Shown here: one piece after another, positions 15,603 through 23,450 of the stretch
How positions within the stretch are numbered: position 1 is the first letter of the stretch
Layout: every line of letters starts with the position of its first letter
Assembly (NCBI GenBank): GCA_036399775.1
Contig: DASWMJ010000096.1
Span: 70,538-134,537 of the forward strand
From: JADMIH01 sp036399775
Lineage (GTDB): Bacteria; Chloroflexota; Chloroflexia; QHBQ01; JADMIH01
DNA length: 64,000 nucleotides
Reading direction: 5' to 3'
The notes under the pieces: model-generated
Told to the model about the DNA's origin: nothing
Databases searched by the model: none
The model's input: only the letters and a program-made list of their open reading frames with translations
Position numbers and translations under genes: made by a program

Positions 15603-17135
15603 CTAGCTGATGATTGCGCTGACGCGCTTGAAATATGGTGCAAGCGTGGGGTATAGGTCGCGATAAATAGAGTAGTAATCCTCATAAATGCTAACGTCCG
15701 CGCCCGGCTCCACCCTATCGGTCACGCGGATAGTGCGCCCACACGCCTCCCGGACATCCTCATACACACCCGCGCCCACCCCCGCCAGTAGAGCCGCCCC
15801 AAACGCCGCGCCTTCGGTGACGTTCGTCAGCACGATCTCCGAATTGAACACGTCGGCTAGAATCTGCCTCCACAGTGGACTCTTCGCCCCTCCACCCGAT
15901 GCGCGCACCTGCTTGATCTCCACTCCCATGTTGCGCATCAACTCAAGGGAGTCGCGCAGGCCGTAGGTAACGCCTTCCAGTACGGCGCGTACCATATGCT
16001 CTTTGCCATGTCGCAGGGTCAACCCGAAATATACGCCCCGCGCATCGGGGTCGGGGTAGGGCGTGCGCTCCCCTGACAGGTATGGCAGGAAGATAAGGCC
16101 CTCTGAGCCTGCTGGGGCTGAAGCGGCTTGTTGACATAACACGTCATAGACATCTATGCCGCGTGCGCCCGCCTTTGCCATCTCTGCCTGTCCCAGCACG
16201 TCGCGGTACCATCGCAACGAGCCTGCGGCGGAGAGCATCACACCCATGAGGTGCCACTGGCCGGGGACCGCGTGGCAGAACGCGTGGAGTCTCCCTTCCG
16301 GCTCAAGCAGGAACCTGTCTGTGGCGGCAAAGACTACCCCCGACGTGCCGAGCGTCACCGAGATAGTGCCTTGCTCTATGATGCCGCTACCTACTGCCTG
16401 CGCTGCCTGGTCCCCTCCACCGCCCACCACCGGCGTGCTCACTTTGAGGCCCGTCTCACCCGCCGCCTGGGGCGAGATGGCGGCGGTAGGCACGGGCGAC
16501 TCGTGGCACTCCGGCAGCCAACCCGCAGGGATGTCTAGCGCGGCAAGCATCTCCTCCGACCATTTACGGCCCTCCACGTTGAGCAGAGCCGTGCCCGATG
16601 CATCCGACACCTCGGTAGCAAGCGCGCCGGTCAGCCTGTAGCGTATGTAGTCTTTAGGCAGGAGCACGTGCGCTATCCTGCCGTAAACGTCCGGTTCGTG
16701 CTCACGCACCCACACGATCTTGGGCGCGGTGAAGCCGGGGAGCACCGGGTTGGCTATCAACTGTAGCAATTTCTTGGAGCCGATCCTCTCGGTGATAGCC
16801 TCACATTGCGCGCCGGTACGCTGGTCGTTCCACATGATGCAGGGGCGCAACACTTCTCCCTTATTATCGAGGAGCACCAGGCCGTGCATCTGCCCCGTGA
16901 GGCCCAGGCCCGCCACCTGCTCCGGCCTTACCCCGGCGGATTGTAGCGCCTTCCTGATCGCAAGCACGGTGGCCGACCACCAATCCTGCGGATTCTGCTC
17001 GGCCCACAGCGGGCGCGGCGTGAACATAGGGTAGTCGCCGGTGGCTGACGCAAGCACGTTGCCGTCGGGGTCTACCAGCAGTGCCTTGCTGCCCGACGTG
17101 CCAATGTCTATCCCCAGTAATACTTTGTCGGCCAT
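15603..17135 (-). CDS. xylB: Xylulokinase (FGGY family)
   Basis: The protein is a FGGY carbohydrate kinase that phosphorylates D-xylulose with ATP to xylulose-5-phosphate in the cytoplasm. It begins LLGIDIGTSGSKALLVD (phosphate-1 motif), has GQMHGLVLLD and CIMWNDQRTGAQC typical of XylB (substrate-binding), and ends with VRASGGGAKSPLWRQILAD (adenosine-binding, FGGY signature region). I start at ATG 17135 (MADKVLLG); the frame extends to 17180, but those fifteen residues overlap a repeat. Length 510 residues is normal. The next gene upstream encodes a XylA-like isomerase, completing xylose to xylulose-5-phosphate. Confidence 0.93.
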   Translation of the reverse strand: MADKVLLGIDIGTSGSKALLVDPDGNVLASATGDYPMFTPRPLWAEQNPQDWWSATVLAIRKALQSAGVRPEQVAGLGLTGQMHGLVLLDNKGEVLRPCIMWNDQRTGAQCEAITERIGSKKLLQLIANPVLPGFTAPKIVWVREHEPDVYGRIAHVLLPKDYIRYRLTGALATEVSDASGTALLNVEGRKWSEEMLAALDIPAGWLPECHESPVPTAAISPQAAGETGLKVSTPVVGGGGDQAAQAVGSGIIEQGTISVTLGTSGVVFAATDRFLLEPEGRLHAFCHAVPGQWHLMGVMLSAAGSLRWYRDVLGQAEMAKAGARGIDVYDVLCQQAASAPAGSEGLIFLPYLSGERTPYPDPDARGVYFGLTLRHGKEHMVRAVLEGVTYGLRDSLELMRNMGVEIKQVRASGGGAKSPLWRQILADVFNSEIVLTNVTEGAAFGAALLAGVGAGVYEDVREACGRTIRVTDRVEPGADVSIYEDYYSIYRDLYPTLAPYFKRVSAIIS

Positions 17136-17165
17136 ATCCGGGCTAACCCCAAAAGAAATGTCAAT

Positions 17166-17253
17166 GTAGGGGCGAGGCATGCCTCACCCTGTCTGGGTTC
17201 AAGCATAAAGTTGGTACGCCAGCCCATGAGGGCGAGGCATGCCTCACCCCTAC
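17166..17253. repeat. GTAGGGGCG-family palindromic element (GAGGCATGCCTC arm)
   Basis: Ends GTAGGGGCGAGG and CCTCACCCCTAC; each arm contains the perfect palindrome GAGGCATGCCTC. The middle GGTACGCCAGCCCATG is loosely related to the other copies. It separates xylB from the isomerase gene. Confidence 0.88.
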
Positions 17254-17259
17254 AGCGGA

Positions 17260-18411
17260 CTAATCTCGCTCAAGCGGGGGCAGGGTAGAAAGACGCTCAG
17301 GGCGTGAGGCGCGGGCGCGTATCAGGTAGGCTTCGAGCCAGCCGCGCGCCTTATCAGGATGCTCAGTCGCCCATATGATAGATTCGTGGTCCAGGTTGTT
17401 GATGCGGTCATTTGCGGCCCGTAACGCGTCCATCGAGTTCTGCAAGGCAACCTCCACCGGCATGCGCTCAGGGTTGATGTCCAGGCCAAACCACCCCTGG
17501 TAGCCGTACATCTTCAGCGCGTATAGTGTCGCTTCGACCGCTTCAGGCGAGAGCACCCCCACGTTGAGGTCCTGGTCGTAATTTCCCAGGGGCTGGCTGT
17601 TCCAATGAGTATGCGCCAACCTGCCATACTCCATGACCATCCCGTACGCATAGGGCATATCTTCATACGCCATCAGCATGTGTCCCACTTCGGGGTTCAG
17701 CCCCACGAGGGCGTGCCCCATGTTCATCAGCCGCCTGTTCTCCGGGTTCTTCAGCATCGCTTCCACCTTCATGCCGAGGAGTATTCCTTCGGGCGTGGTG
17801 CCGTACAGGATGTGGCCGCGCGGCTCGTAGGGCTTCGGCTCCTCGGCCACCCGCACACCGGGCACCGCGTCCATCGCTTCCGCCAGCCCCTCCGCGAAGC
17901 GGTCACGCGCCGCCCGCAGGTCTGAGCCAAAGGGGTTTTCGTAGCCGTCAATGCCGGGCCACACCACAGCGAACTCGGTGTCAAGCTCTCTGTTGAATTC
18001 GAGCGCGCGTATCGTGCGGTCAATCGCCGCCCGCCGCACTTCCGGTATGGGGTTGGAGAGCGATCCCCACTCGAACTGAGCGTCGTAAAAGAGGAGCGGG
18101 ATAACCGTCAGTATCTTGATGCCGGTATCGCGGGAGAAGGTCCGCCAAAGCTCCAGGTTGTCCTCGTTGATCTCGTTGGGGTAATGGGCCTCCATACCCT
18201 TGAGGCCCGCATCAGCGAGTGTGGCGGCGATTTCCAGGCGCGGCGCTATCTCTATGACCGGGGCGTAACGGTCATGGAATCGGCTGGCCGGTGGCGAGAA
18301 GAACCACACTCCCGCCGAGAACTTCAGGTCCAACTCAAACGATTTCAGGTGCTTTACAAGCTCCTCGGGCGTCCGGCGTTTGGCTTGCGGGCGCAGATCA
18401 GGCAGACTCAT
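17260..18411 (-). CDS. Xylose isomerase-like TIM-barrel protein
   Basis: The 383-residue protein aligns by motif with actinobacterial-type xylose isomerase: EEPKPYEPRGHILYGTT (about 192-208; XylA has EPKPNEPRGDI), LNPEVGHMLMAYEDM (about 238-252) and NYDQDLNVG (about 277-285; XylA YDQDLRFG). These carry metal-binding Glu, His and Asp residues. Adjacent xylB supports conversion of xylose or a related aldose to the ketose. The N-terminal half is more divergent and lacks an obvious WGGREGY motif (here VVWPGIDGYENPFG), so a different aldose such as rhamnose or lyxose is possible. Confidence 0.78.
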   Translation of the reverse strand: MSLPDLRPQAKRRTPEELVKHLKSFELDLKFSAGVWFFSPPASRFHDRYAPVIEIAPRLEIAATLADAGLKGMEAHYPNEINEDNLELWRTFSRDTGIKILTVIPLLFYDAQFEWGSLSNPIPEVRRAAIDRTIRALEFNRELDTEFAVVWPGIDGYENPFGSDLRAARDRFAEGLAEAMDAVPGVRVAEEPKPYEPRGHILYGTTPEGILLGMKVEAMLKNPENRRLMNMGHALVGLNPEVGHMLMAYEDMPYAYGMVMEYGRLAHTHWNSQPLGNYDQDLNVGVLSPEAVEATLYALKMYGYQGWFGLDINPERMPVEVALQNSMDALRAANDRINNLDHESIIWATEHPDKARGWLEAYLIRARASRPERLSTLPPLERD

Positions 18412-18465
18412 TATGGCCTCCAGGGCTAAAGGCTAATTTTTAAGCGTAGGAGCAGGGACCACTCC

Positions 18466-18729
18466 CTACGCGGGGCTGTTACGGTTATCTATAGAGTTTT
18501 CAGACGAACTCAAGCCAATGGGCAATTCTTGGAGTACGTCAGGATTTGCCGACGCGCTCGACGGCTCCGGCAGGTGCGAAACGATGATGAAAGCCAGCGT
18601 CGAGAAGAGCAGAAGCAAAAAGCTGTACCTGAACAAATCAAACATAAATGGCTGTATCATCCCCACGATCCCCAGCATTATGCCCGCGATACACAAACGC
18701 GTGATGGTGCCGATAATCTTTGCAGACAA
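18466..18729 (-). CDS. Small two-helix membrane protein, unknown
   Basis: The 87-residue product has two hydrophobic segments (about 6-25 and 31-50) followed by a polar, Ser/Asn-rich tail. The start is TTG at 18729, fixed by a strong GGAGG six bases upstream. No family is recognised. It stands between the sugar isomerase gene and the four-helix-bundle gene, and the STRR array beginning at 18743 lies just in front of its ribosome-binding site. Confidence 0.6.
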   Translation of the reverse strand: MSAKIIGTITRLCIAGIMLGIVGMIQPFMFDLFRYSFLLLLFSTLAFIIVSHLPEPSSASANPDVLQELPIGLSSSENSIDNRNSPA

Positions 18730-18742
18730 GCTAAACCTCCGT

Positions 18743-19180
18743 ATTTTAGATTTTAGATTTTAGATTTTAGATTGTTATTGGATTGCCTGGCGCGCAAGGT
18801 ATTTATGGATGCTACGATCATGGCTACTATTTCGTTGGTCTCAGCCATTAGGTCCTTCAGCTTGGCTTCGGGAACTATTCCGGCTTCTACCAGTAGTTCC
18901 ATCCAATATAAGGACTCGTCTGCTTCCTCTTCTACGATACGTAGTTTAAGGATGATGTCGGGAACAGACTTAGCTCTACAGGCAGACCGATAATTCGCGC
19001 CCACTGATGTAGCCGAGCGGAGTAATTGCTTCCCAATAACCAGCGCGGCCTGTGATGTAGGCAACGCCTCTACCAACTTGATAGCCCGCAATGCCAGCTT
19101 CTTCGTTCTAGCCTTGAACTCCCGTTCATCCATCGGTGAACCTCAATCTAAAATCCGAAATCTAAAATCTAAAATTCTAT
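18743..19180. repeat. Inverted heptamer arrays flanking the four-helix-bundle gene
   Basis: Left array of TTTTAGA units at 18743-18773; right array of TCTAAAA units, the exact inverse, at 19145-19177. Between them is a single gene. The left array encodes the gene's last residues (NNNLKSKI); the right array overlaps the end of the neighbouring Gfo/Idh/MocA gene. Confidence 0.85.
18753..19133 (-). CDS. Four helix bundle protein (23S rRNA IVS/S23 family)
   Basis: The 126-residue protein has the family's pattern: aromatic-poor helix 1 (RTKKLALRAIKLVEAL), then LLRSATSVGANYRSACRAKS (about 41-60), which is the hallmark of the four-helix-bundle/S23 family, then IVEEEADESLYWMELLVEAG and a final helix with ETNEIVAMIVASI. 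Family members are encoded in 23S rRNA intervening sequences and at dispersed sites; the DGR accessory protein Avd has the same fold. Function is unknown. Here the gene is neatly bracketed by inverted heptamer arrays, as if it moved as a cassette. Confidence 0.87.
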   Translation of the reverse strand: MDEREFKARTKKLALRAIKLVEALPTSQAALVIGKQLLRSATSVGANYRSACRAKSVPDIILKLRIVEEEADESLYWMELLVEAGIVPEAKLKDLMAETNEIVAMIVASINTLRARQSNNNLKSKI

Positions 19181-20359
19181 GTTGACTCTCTTGCCTTCCT
19201 GCGAGGATTGTATGATAGCATCGCAGATAACCGCGTTCTTGTAGCCGTCCTCGAAGGTGCCGCCGTAAGGGGCTACGTCTTTGTCGTTCACTATGGCATC
19301 TAAGAGGTGGGCGATCTCGTGGACGAAGGCGTGCTCCCAGCCTATTATGTGCCCGTGCGGCCACCAGTTTGACCAGAAGGGGTGGAAAGACTCGGTTACA
19401 AGCACGTTGGTGAAGCCCTGCGTCTCTTTGGGGCCATCCGTCCAGAAGACTTCAAGCTCGTTCAGCCTCTCAAGGTTGAAGCGGATAGAGCCTTTCGAGC
19501 CGTTGATCTCGAAGACCTCGTGGTTCTTGCGTCCCGGTGCGAACCGCGATGCTTCCAGCGTGCCCACCGCGCCATTCTCGAACTCCACCACAGCCTCAAA
19601 AGCGTCGTCCACTTCGACCTTGCCCGTGCCGTTGCCGCCGGGGAGGGGACGCTCGGTGATAAAGGTCTTGGTCATGCCCATGACCGATTTCGGCTCGCCC
19701 ACCAGGAAGCGCCCCAGGTCTATAATATGCGCTCCCAGGTCGCCCAGCGCGCCGCTACCCGCCACTTTCTTATCCAATCGCCAGATAAGCGGAAAGTTAG
19801 GGTCGGTAATCCACTCCTGTAGATAGACCGCCCGGAAGTGGTATATCTCGCCCAGCGCGCCGCTCTTTACGATCTCGTATGCGTGGCGTATCGCGGGTAC
19901 GAAGCGGTAGCTGAACGACACCATGTGCTTCACCCCGGCTTTATTCACCGCGTCCAGCATCCTCTTCGCCTCTTCTGCGGAGCGCGCCATCGGCTTCTCG
20001 CATAGGATGTGCTTCCCTGCCTCTGCTGCCGCTATGCAAGGCTCGGCGTGCATGTCGTTCGGCCCGCCGTTGTCGAAAAGCTGAACGTCTGGGTCTCGCA
20101 GCATCTCCCTCCAGTCGGTATAGTATTTCTCATAGCCATACCGATTCATCGCCTCCTTAACCGCGTCCTCAGTCCGCCCTGCCACCGCCACCAGCCTGGG
20201 TATCGCGGGCGGCGGGTACATCATATAAGGCAGCTTCTTGTAGGCGTTGGTATGCGCCTTCCCCATGAACGCATACCCAAACATGCCAACCCCAATCTCT
20301 CGCGCGGCCTCCGTAGCCTTCGCTCCCGCCATGCTAACAAACCCGACCTCATCGGACAT
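19169..20359 (-). CDS. Gfo/Idh/MocA family oxidoreductase
   Basis: The 396-residue protein is an NAD(P)-dependent sugar or inositol dehydrogenase. The N-terminal Rossmann domain reads IGVGMFGYAFMGKAHTNAYK (about 22-41), the cofactor-linked EKP motif is ILCEKPMARSAEEAK (about 118-132), and the C-terminal domain has SGALGDLGAHIIDLGRFLVG with the catalytic His/Asp region. ATG at 20359 follows GGAGG. Size is normal. Substrate is not deducible; neighbouring TIM-barrel isomerases are common companions of such dehydrogenases in inositol and sugar-acid pathways. The last residues (VNIEF) abut a heptamer array. Confidence 0.9.
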   Translation of the reverse strand: MSDEVGFVSMAGAKATEAAREIGVGMFGYAFMGKAHTNAYKKLPYMMYPPPAIPRLVAVAGRTEDAVKEAMNRYGYEKYYTDWREMLRDPDVQLFDNGGPNDMHAEPCIAAAEAGKHILCEKPMARSAEEAKRMLDAVNKAGVKHMVSFSYRFVPAIRHAYEIVKSGALGEIYHFRAVYLQEWITDPNFPLIWRLDKKVAGSGALGDLGAHIIDLGRFLVGEPKSVMGMTKTFITERPLPGGNGTGKVEVDDAFEAVVEFENGAVGTLEASRFAPGRKNHEVFEINGSKGSIRFNLERLNELEVFWTDGPKETQGFTNVLVTESFHPFWSNWWPHGHIIGWEHAFVHEIAHLLDAIVNDKDVAPYGGTFEDGYKNAVICDAIIQSSQEGKRVNIEF

Positions 20360-20423
20360 GGTTGCCTCCTCTCAAATTTGCTTGTTGCATACTCTTCCCC
20401 TAAGTGGCGTGCAACCACCAGGC

Positions 20424-20954
20424 TTAGCCCACTATACCCAAGGCTTGACGCATGCCATGAACAAAATCGGCTCGCCAATTACCGAGTGGAAATCGTAACG
20501 GGCCATTCTGAAGTATACTCACCCCTCCGTCAATCAATCGCGCAGCCGAAAATTTATAAACTACGGAATGACAAATGATAACACCGTGTTCAGGTGCAAG
20601 CTTTTGGCATCGCGTGACCAGACCTGGTATGCCTTCCTTGATTGCCCTGCGGCGTGCTGGTTTCCCTAGATTATTAATAGGGCTTTCTACAGCATCTATC
20701 AGCCAGTAACCATCGTCCCGTAGCCGTTCTAAGACTTTGGTTTTATCGTACTCGTTGATAGTTTCATAGCCATATAGGGCTTTTACAACCCCTCGATAGA
20801 GATTATCGAACCGACTCAGTTCTGGCGCATAGAAGAAACGCCTATTGTTCGCATCTGAGTCAGGTGGCGATTCAGCGATCAGGAGGACTTTGAGATTAGT
20901 AGGTCGATACTGTTGACGAAGCTCGTCATACCAAGTCAGCATGTCACTGCTCAT
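20424..20954 (-). CDS. Conserved hypothetical protein, perhaps UDG-fold
   Basis: The 176-residue protein begins LKVLLIAESPPDSDANNRRFFY (conserved core about 21-42) and contains VIICHSVVYKFSAARL (about 134-149) and ends LPLGNWRADFVHGMRQAL in form (RFPLGNWRADFVHG). Such IAESPP ... LP proteins have a layout reminiscent of uracil-DNA glycosylase-fold proteins (an early GxxPG-like loop and late H-containing motif), but the catalytic motifs are not convincingly present. I therefore leave function open. It interrupts a run of sugar-metabolism genes and is not obviously related to them. Confidence 0.6.
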   Translation of the reverse strand: MSSDMLTWYDELRQQYRPTNLKVLLIAESPPDSDANNRRFFYAPELSRFDNLYRGVVKALYGYETINEYDKTKVLERLRDDGYWLIDAVESPINNLGKPARRRAIKEGIPGLVTRCQKLAPEHGVIICHSVVYKFSAARLIDGGVSILQNGPLRFPLGNWRADFVHGMRQALGIVG

Positions 20955-21001
20955 TGATCCTCCCTGTAACTTGAACCTATGTTAAGCTAGCTTCTCTCCT
21001 G

Positions 21002-22000
21002 TCACTCCTTTTGGAAGGCGGCGTCGAAGGCCACGTTGGAGGGGGCGAAGTCGGTGCGGCGGACGAAGGCCAACGCGTCCCTCGCGCCCCATTCGCGGTC
21101 CATGCCGGAGTCTTCCCACTCGATAGAGAGCGGACCCTGGTAGCCTACGCGGGTGAGGGCGCGGAAGACCGACTCGAAGTCTACATCGCCATGTCCGGGC
21201 GAAACGAAGTCCCAGCCGCGCTGTGCATCGCCGAAGCCGATGTGCGAGCCGAGGATGCTCCTGCGCCCGTTCAAATACCGCTTCGAGTCCTTGACATGCA
21301 CGTGGTAGATGCGCTCTCCAAACTCCTCTATGAAGGCTGCCGAGTCGAGGAATTGGTGGGCGAAGTGGCTGGGGTCGAAGTTGATGCCGAAGCCTGGGCG
21401 GTTGCCTATCGCGTCCAGCGTTTTGCGCGCAGTCACGAAGTCGTAGGCTATCTCGGTAGGGTGGACTTCCAACCCAAACTTCACCCCTTCCTGGTCAAAC
21501 ACGTCAATGATGGGGTTCCAACGCTCAGCGAAGTCCGCGTAGCCCCGCTCAACCTCCGCGAAATCGTTGGGCGGGAAGGAATATATCATGTGCCACACGC
21601 TAGACCCCGTGAAGCCGTTGACCTGGGTCACGCCGAACTTTGCGGCGGCGCGGGCCGTATCCATCACCTTCCGCGCGGCCCGCTGGCGCACCCCCTCCGG
21701 GTCGCCGTCGCCCCATACGTCGGGCGGGAGGATGCCCTTGTGCCGGCTGTCTATGTTGTCGCACACCGCCTGCCCAACAAGATGCGTGCTGATGGCGTAG
21801 CACTTGAGGCCATACCTGTTGAGGATGTCCCACCGCGACTGTGTGTAGTCCGATTCGGAGAGCGCGCGGTCCACCTCAAAATGGTCGCCCCAACAAGCCA
21901 ACTCAAGGCCGTCAAACCCCCACTCGCTAACTTTCTTAGCCAAATCTTCCAGCGTCAGATCGGCCCACTGGCCGGTGAAAAGCGTTACGGGTCGTGCCAT
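21002..22000 (-). CDS. Sugar phosphate isomerase/epimerase (AP-endonuclease 2 type TIM barrel)
   Basis: The 332-residue protein has the xylose-isomerase-like TIM-barrel layout: WGFDGLELACWGDHFE (about 27-42), LEVHPTEIAYDF (about 178-189), GINFDPSHFAHQ (about 205-216), YHVHVKDSK (about 231-239) and LSIEWEDSGMDREW (about 295-308). The Glu, Asp, His and Glu residues in these strands are the metal ligands. Inositol-catabolic IolE/IolI and several ketose 3-epimerases share the pattern. It lies just upstream of a Gfo/Idh/MocA dehydrogenase gene, the classic pairing. Confidence 0.87.
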   Translation of the reverse strand: MARPVTLFTGQWADLTLEDLAKKVSEWGFDGLELACWGDHFEVDRALSESDYTQSRWDILNRYGLKCYAISTHLVGQAVCDNIDSRHKGILPPDVWGDGDPEGVRQRAARKVMDTARAAAKFGVTQVNGFTGSSVWHMIYSFPPNDFAEVERGYADFAERWNPIIDVFDQEGVKFGLEVHPTEIAYDFVTARKTLDAIGNRPGFGINFDPSHFAHQFLDSAAFIEEFGERIYHVHVKDSKRYLNGRRSILGSHIGFGDAQRGWDFVSPGHGDVDFESVFRALTRVGYQGPLSIEWEDSGMDREWGARDALAFVRRTDFAPSNVAFDAAFQKE

Positions 22001-22031
22001 ATTTACCTCCTGATTTGGAATTTCGAAATTG

Positions 22032-22439
22032 TCAGGGTAAAGTGTGAAACTCTATCAGATGCTTGTCTGGGTCGTAGCAGAACAGTTGAGTTGCTCCGTC
22101 GCCTCTTGGGCGGGGGCCTAGTATTATCGGGATGCCGTGCCGGTTTAGCTCGCTCACGACCTGGTCTATATCCTGGACCGCGAACGCGAAGTGCCTTGCC
22201 CTGGAATGGTCTTTGTCGCCGTAGACATTGAGTTTGGGGTCGCCGGGCGTCTGTGCCGCGTCTACTACGTGGACCATGTGTATCTCCGCGTTACCCTTGC
22301 GATACCAGGACGTAGCGTGGGTGAAAGCTGGCGGAAGTGGTAACGGCTCCATACCGAGAACGTCGCAGTAGAACTTCTCGGCTGCCCTTACGTCTCGCAC
22401 GATTATCGTTACGTGGTTCAGGTCTGTGATGTCAATCAT
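22032..22439 (-). CDS. VOC family protein (glyoxalase-like)
   Basis: The 135-residue product contains two beta-alpha-beta-beta-beta units: LNHVTIIVRDVRAAEKFYCDVLGM (core, about 7-30) and RHFAFAVQDIDQVVSELNRHGI (about 83-104), ending YDPDKHLIEFHTLP. Metal-ligand candidates are H9, the His of AEIHMVH, H84 and the final Glu. VOC proteins include glyoxalases, dioxygenases and fosfomycin-modifying enzymes; the sequence does not decide. It precedes a TIM-barrel gene and follows a creatininase-like gene with about 20-30 base gaps, so all three are likely co-transcribed. Confidence 0.83.
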   Translation of the reverse strand: MIDITDLNHVTIIVRDVRAAEKFYCDVLGMEPLPLPPAFTHATSWYRKGNAEIHMVHVVDAAQTPGDPKLNVYGDKDHSRARHFAFAVQDIDQVVSELNRHGIPIILGPRPRGDGATQLFCYDPDKHLIEFHTLP

Positions 22440-22460
22440 GGCTCTTCCCCTCCAATCTGC

Positions 22461-23327
22461 TCATACCCGCGAAACAAACTCGCGGTCGTGGACCTCCACT
22501 TTTACCGTCATAAGTTCTTCTATAGCCTCTACGAGGTGGTCGGCGTAGCGGCGAAAGGCTTCCTCTCCTTTCTCTGCGGTAGCGCGGAAGGGGTTGCCTA
22601 TCACGCCCGTGTCGCTGAACTCGTCGTGGTCCATCGGGAACATGAAATACTGATAGCCCTTGAACTCTATATCGGGCGCGCCATCCCCCTTCTTGAACGC
22701 CTCCGGCAGCCACTCCGGCTTGTGCGTGACCGTATGCACGGCGCGATCCATCCGCACAAGGCTGGCGTTGTGCGCGAGCATCTGCGAAGTCTCAAGCTCG
22801 CTGGCGTGCCACCCCGGCGTCTCGTCAACCGGATTCTCCATCAGGTCCTTTATCAGCCCCATATACCGCTCGGCGTAAGGCTTGTAGTACGCCACCATCG
22901 CGCCCGTCTCGTACTTGATCTTGCGGAGGAGAGGGTCGATAATCTTGACGTTCGAACCGTGCCCCGCCACGAAGATGATGCGGTTGAAGCCGTGATGTAT
23001 GAGGCTGCGAGCGATGTCGTATAGCACGTTGAGGAAAGTCTCGGCGCGCACGGTGATGGTGCCGAAGCCCTGCCCAGGCTCGCGCATGTGCTGGGGCGAA
23101 TACCCCATCCAGACGCACGGCGTATAGAGCACCTTCCCCTTGTTGCCCGCCCGTTGCGCCACCTCTTCCGCCGTTACAGTGTCGGTGGAGAGTGGCAGGT
23201 GCGGCCCATGCTGCTCGGTGCTCGCCACCGGGATGAGAATGATGTCCTTATGCTTTAGGTATTCCTGTATATCTGGATAAGCCAGGTCTGCTATGTTGTA
23301 TGATGGCAGCGAGCCGTTCTGGTCCAT
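22461..23327 (-). CDS. Creatininase family amidohydrolase
   Basis: The 288-residue protein shows the creatininase metal-binding motifs: PVASTEQHGPHLPLSTDT (about 33-50), where Glu, His and Asp bind metals, IIFVAGHGSNVKII (about 118-131), and WHASELETSQMLAHN (about 172-186). The family covers creatininase, the riboflavin/F420-pathway formamide hydrolase MftE/ArfB and sugar-lactone hydrolases. Given the carbohydrate surroundings, a lactone- or amide-hydrolysing step of sugar catabolism is plausible but unproved. Length is typical (about 250-290). Confidence 0.87.
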   Translation of the reverse strand: MDQNGSLPSYNIADLAYPDIQEYLKHKDIILIPVASTEQHGPHLPLSTDTVTAEEVAQRAGNKGKVLYTPCVWMGYSPQHMREPGQGFGTITVRAETFLNVLYDIARSLIHHGFNRIIFVAGHGSNVKIIDPLLRKIKYETGAMVAYYKPYAERYMGLIKDLMENPVDETPGWHASELETSQMLAHNASLVRMDRAVHTVTHKPEWLPEAFKKGDGAPDIEFKGYQYFMFPMDHDEFSDTGVIGNPFRATAEKGEEAFRRYADHLVEAIEELMTVKVEVHDREFVSRV

Positions 23328-23349
23328 GTTGGTTCTCTCCTGTTCGTTC

Positions 23350-23450
23350 GTGAAACGTGATGCGTATTGCGTAAGTTACCTTAGTTCCTGATTCTGATCC
23401 TGACCCCTGATCACCAACCACCAGTCACCGACCACTGACCACTCGTCACC
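23350..23450. repeat. Mixed heptamer arrays (GCGTATT; CCACTGA)
   Basis: A short GCGTATT-type stretch (23360-23375) is followed by CTGATCC/CTGACCC units and then CCACTGA/CCACCAG/TCACCGA units to 23448. The right part encodes the last residues (TSGQWSVTGGW) of the Tm-1-like protein. Confidence 0.8.
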
